This document shows positions 63,667-64,000 of a stretch of 64,000 nt of DNA, piece by piece (position 1 is the stretch's first letter; every line of letters begins with the position of its first letter). The DNA is from DASYAE01 sp036501535 (lineage in GTDB: Bacteria; Actinomycetota; Actinomycetes; Streptomycetales; Catenulisporaceae). The translations under genes were made by a program, and so were the position numbers. The notes under the pieces were generated by a model. It saw only the letters and a list, made by a program, of their open reading frames with translations. It did no database searches and was not told the DNA's origin. Location of the stretch: positions 1-64,000 of the forward strand of contig DASYAE010000066.1 of assembly GCA_036501535.1 (NCBI GenBank), written 5' to 3'.

Positions 63667-64000
63667 ATGAGAGTTAGAGACGTGCTTACGCACAAGGGAA
63701 GCGGCGTGGTCACGGTCCGCCCCGATGCCGGATGCCGCGAACTGCTCACCATCCTGGCCCAGCACAACATCGGCGCCGTCGTGGTCTCCCCGGACGGGTC
63801 CACGGTCGCCGGGATCGTCTCCGAGCGCGACGTCGTGCGCCGCCTGAACGACCGGGGCGACGCCGTGCTCGACGGCCCGGTCTCCGACATCGCCGTCTGG
63901 CAGGTCTCGACCTGCGGCCTGGACGACCCGGTCGACGAGCTGCGCGACACGATGACGCAGCGCCGGATCCGCCACCTGCCGGTGGTCGAGGACGGCCGCC
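63667..64000 (+). CDS. CBS-domain pair protein, 5' part (runs off window)
   Basis: At least 111 residues to the window end. First CBS motif: MRVRDVLTHKGSGVVTVRPDA and IGAVVVSPDGSTVAGIVSERDVVR; second CBS begins with VSDIAVWQ and IRHLPVVEDG. Stand-alone CBS pairs bind adenine nucleotides and act as energy sensors; in actinobacteria they are often dormancy- or stress-linked. GAGGGAAG precedes the ATG. The 3' end lies outside the window. Confidence 0.92.
   Translation, partial: MRVRDVLTHKGSGVVTVRPDAGCRELLTILAQHNIGAVVVSPDGSTVAGIVSERDVVRRLNDRGDAVLDGPVSDIAVWQVSTCGLDDPVDELRDTMTQRRIRHLPVVEDGR

Overview
The window is chromosomal DNA from a high-GC filamentous-type actinomycete. Evidence: very high G+C with long antisense open frames, many GTG starts, twin-arginine and lipoprotein signals, overlapping GTGA/ATGA stop-starts, several NarL/LuxR two-component systems, an ECF42-type sigma factor with DGPF (YciI) partners, and actinobacterial tRNAs without an encoded CCA end. 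The flavour is Streptomycetales/Catenulisporales; the genus cannot be fixed from this sequence alone. There is no rRNA, CRISPR array or intact transposase or integrase.

Layout. 0-2 kb: HAD dehalogenase and CorA-type metal transporter. 2.3-9.1 kb: APH(6)-like kinase, then a MacB/FtsX-type ABC transporter followed by its likely NarL-type two-component system; the kinase of that pair carries a large linker insertion. 9.3-13.8 kb: epimerase and a membrane PAS-GGDEF-EAL protein behind a tandem-repeat promoter. 14-21.2 kb: the most interesting block. It holds a hydroxymandelate-oxidase-like flavoenzyme, a stand-alone NifS-like molybdenum-cofactor-sulfurase homologue, a fused ABCG-type exporter, an HpgT-like (arylglycine) aminotransferase and an esterase. 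This looks like a small undescribed arylglycine/alpha-keto-acid metabolite cluster with a sulfur-transfer enzyme and an exporter.

21.5-28 kb: YtxH-like protein, tRNA-Asn and a CAU tRNA, LapA-like protein, then a decaying sulfate-ester locus (SulP remnant, HAD phosphatase, intact formylglycine-generating enzyme, internally deleted arylsulfatase) and a membrane SpoIIE phosphatase. 28-32 kb: ABC ATPase-permease-kinase-regulator operon. 32-49 kb: glycan and sugar block with esterase, secreted GH31, methyltransferase, lactonase+SDR, lipoprotein hydrolase, MFS porter, and the operon-paired Tat-exported rhamnosidases GH78 and GH106 behind two LacI-type palindromes.

49-52 kb: gene-poor degenerate stretch with a broken HTH-STAND (nSTAND1) gene, another C-terminal gene fragment and a small secreted protein. 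52-64 kb: ArsR-family regulator divergent from a beta-lactamase-fold serine hydrolase, duplicated YbjQ protein, APH-like kinase, ECF42 sigma with two DGPF proteins, SRPBCC and ABM-fold small proteins with a 10-bp phased repeat, a 1070-residue sacsin-type GHKL ATPase, and the start of a CBS-domain protein.
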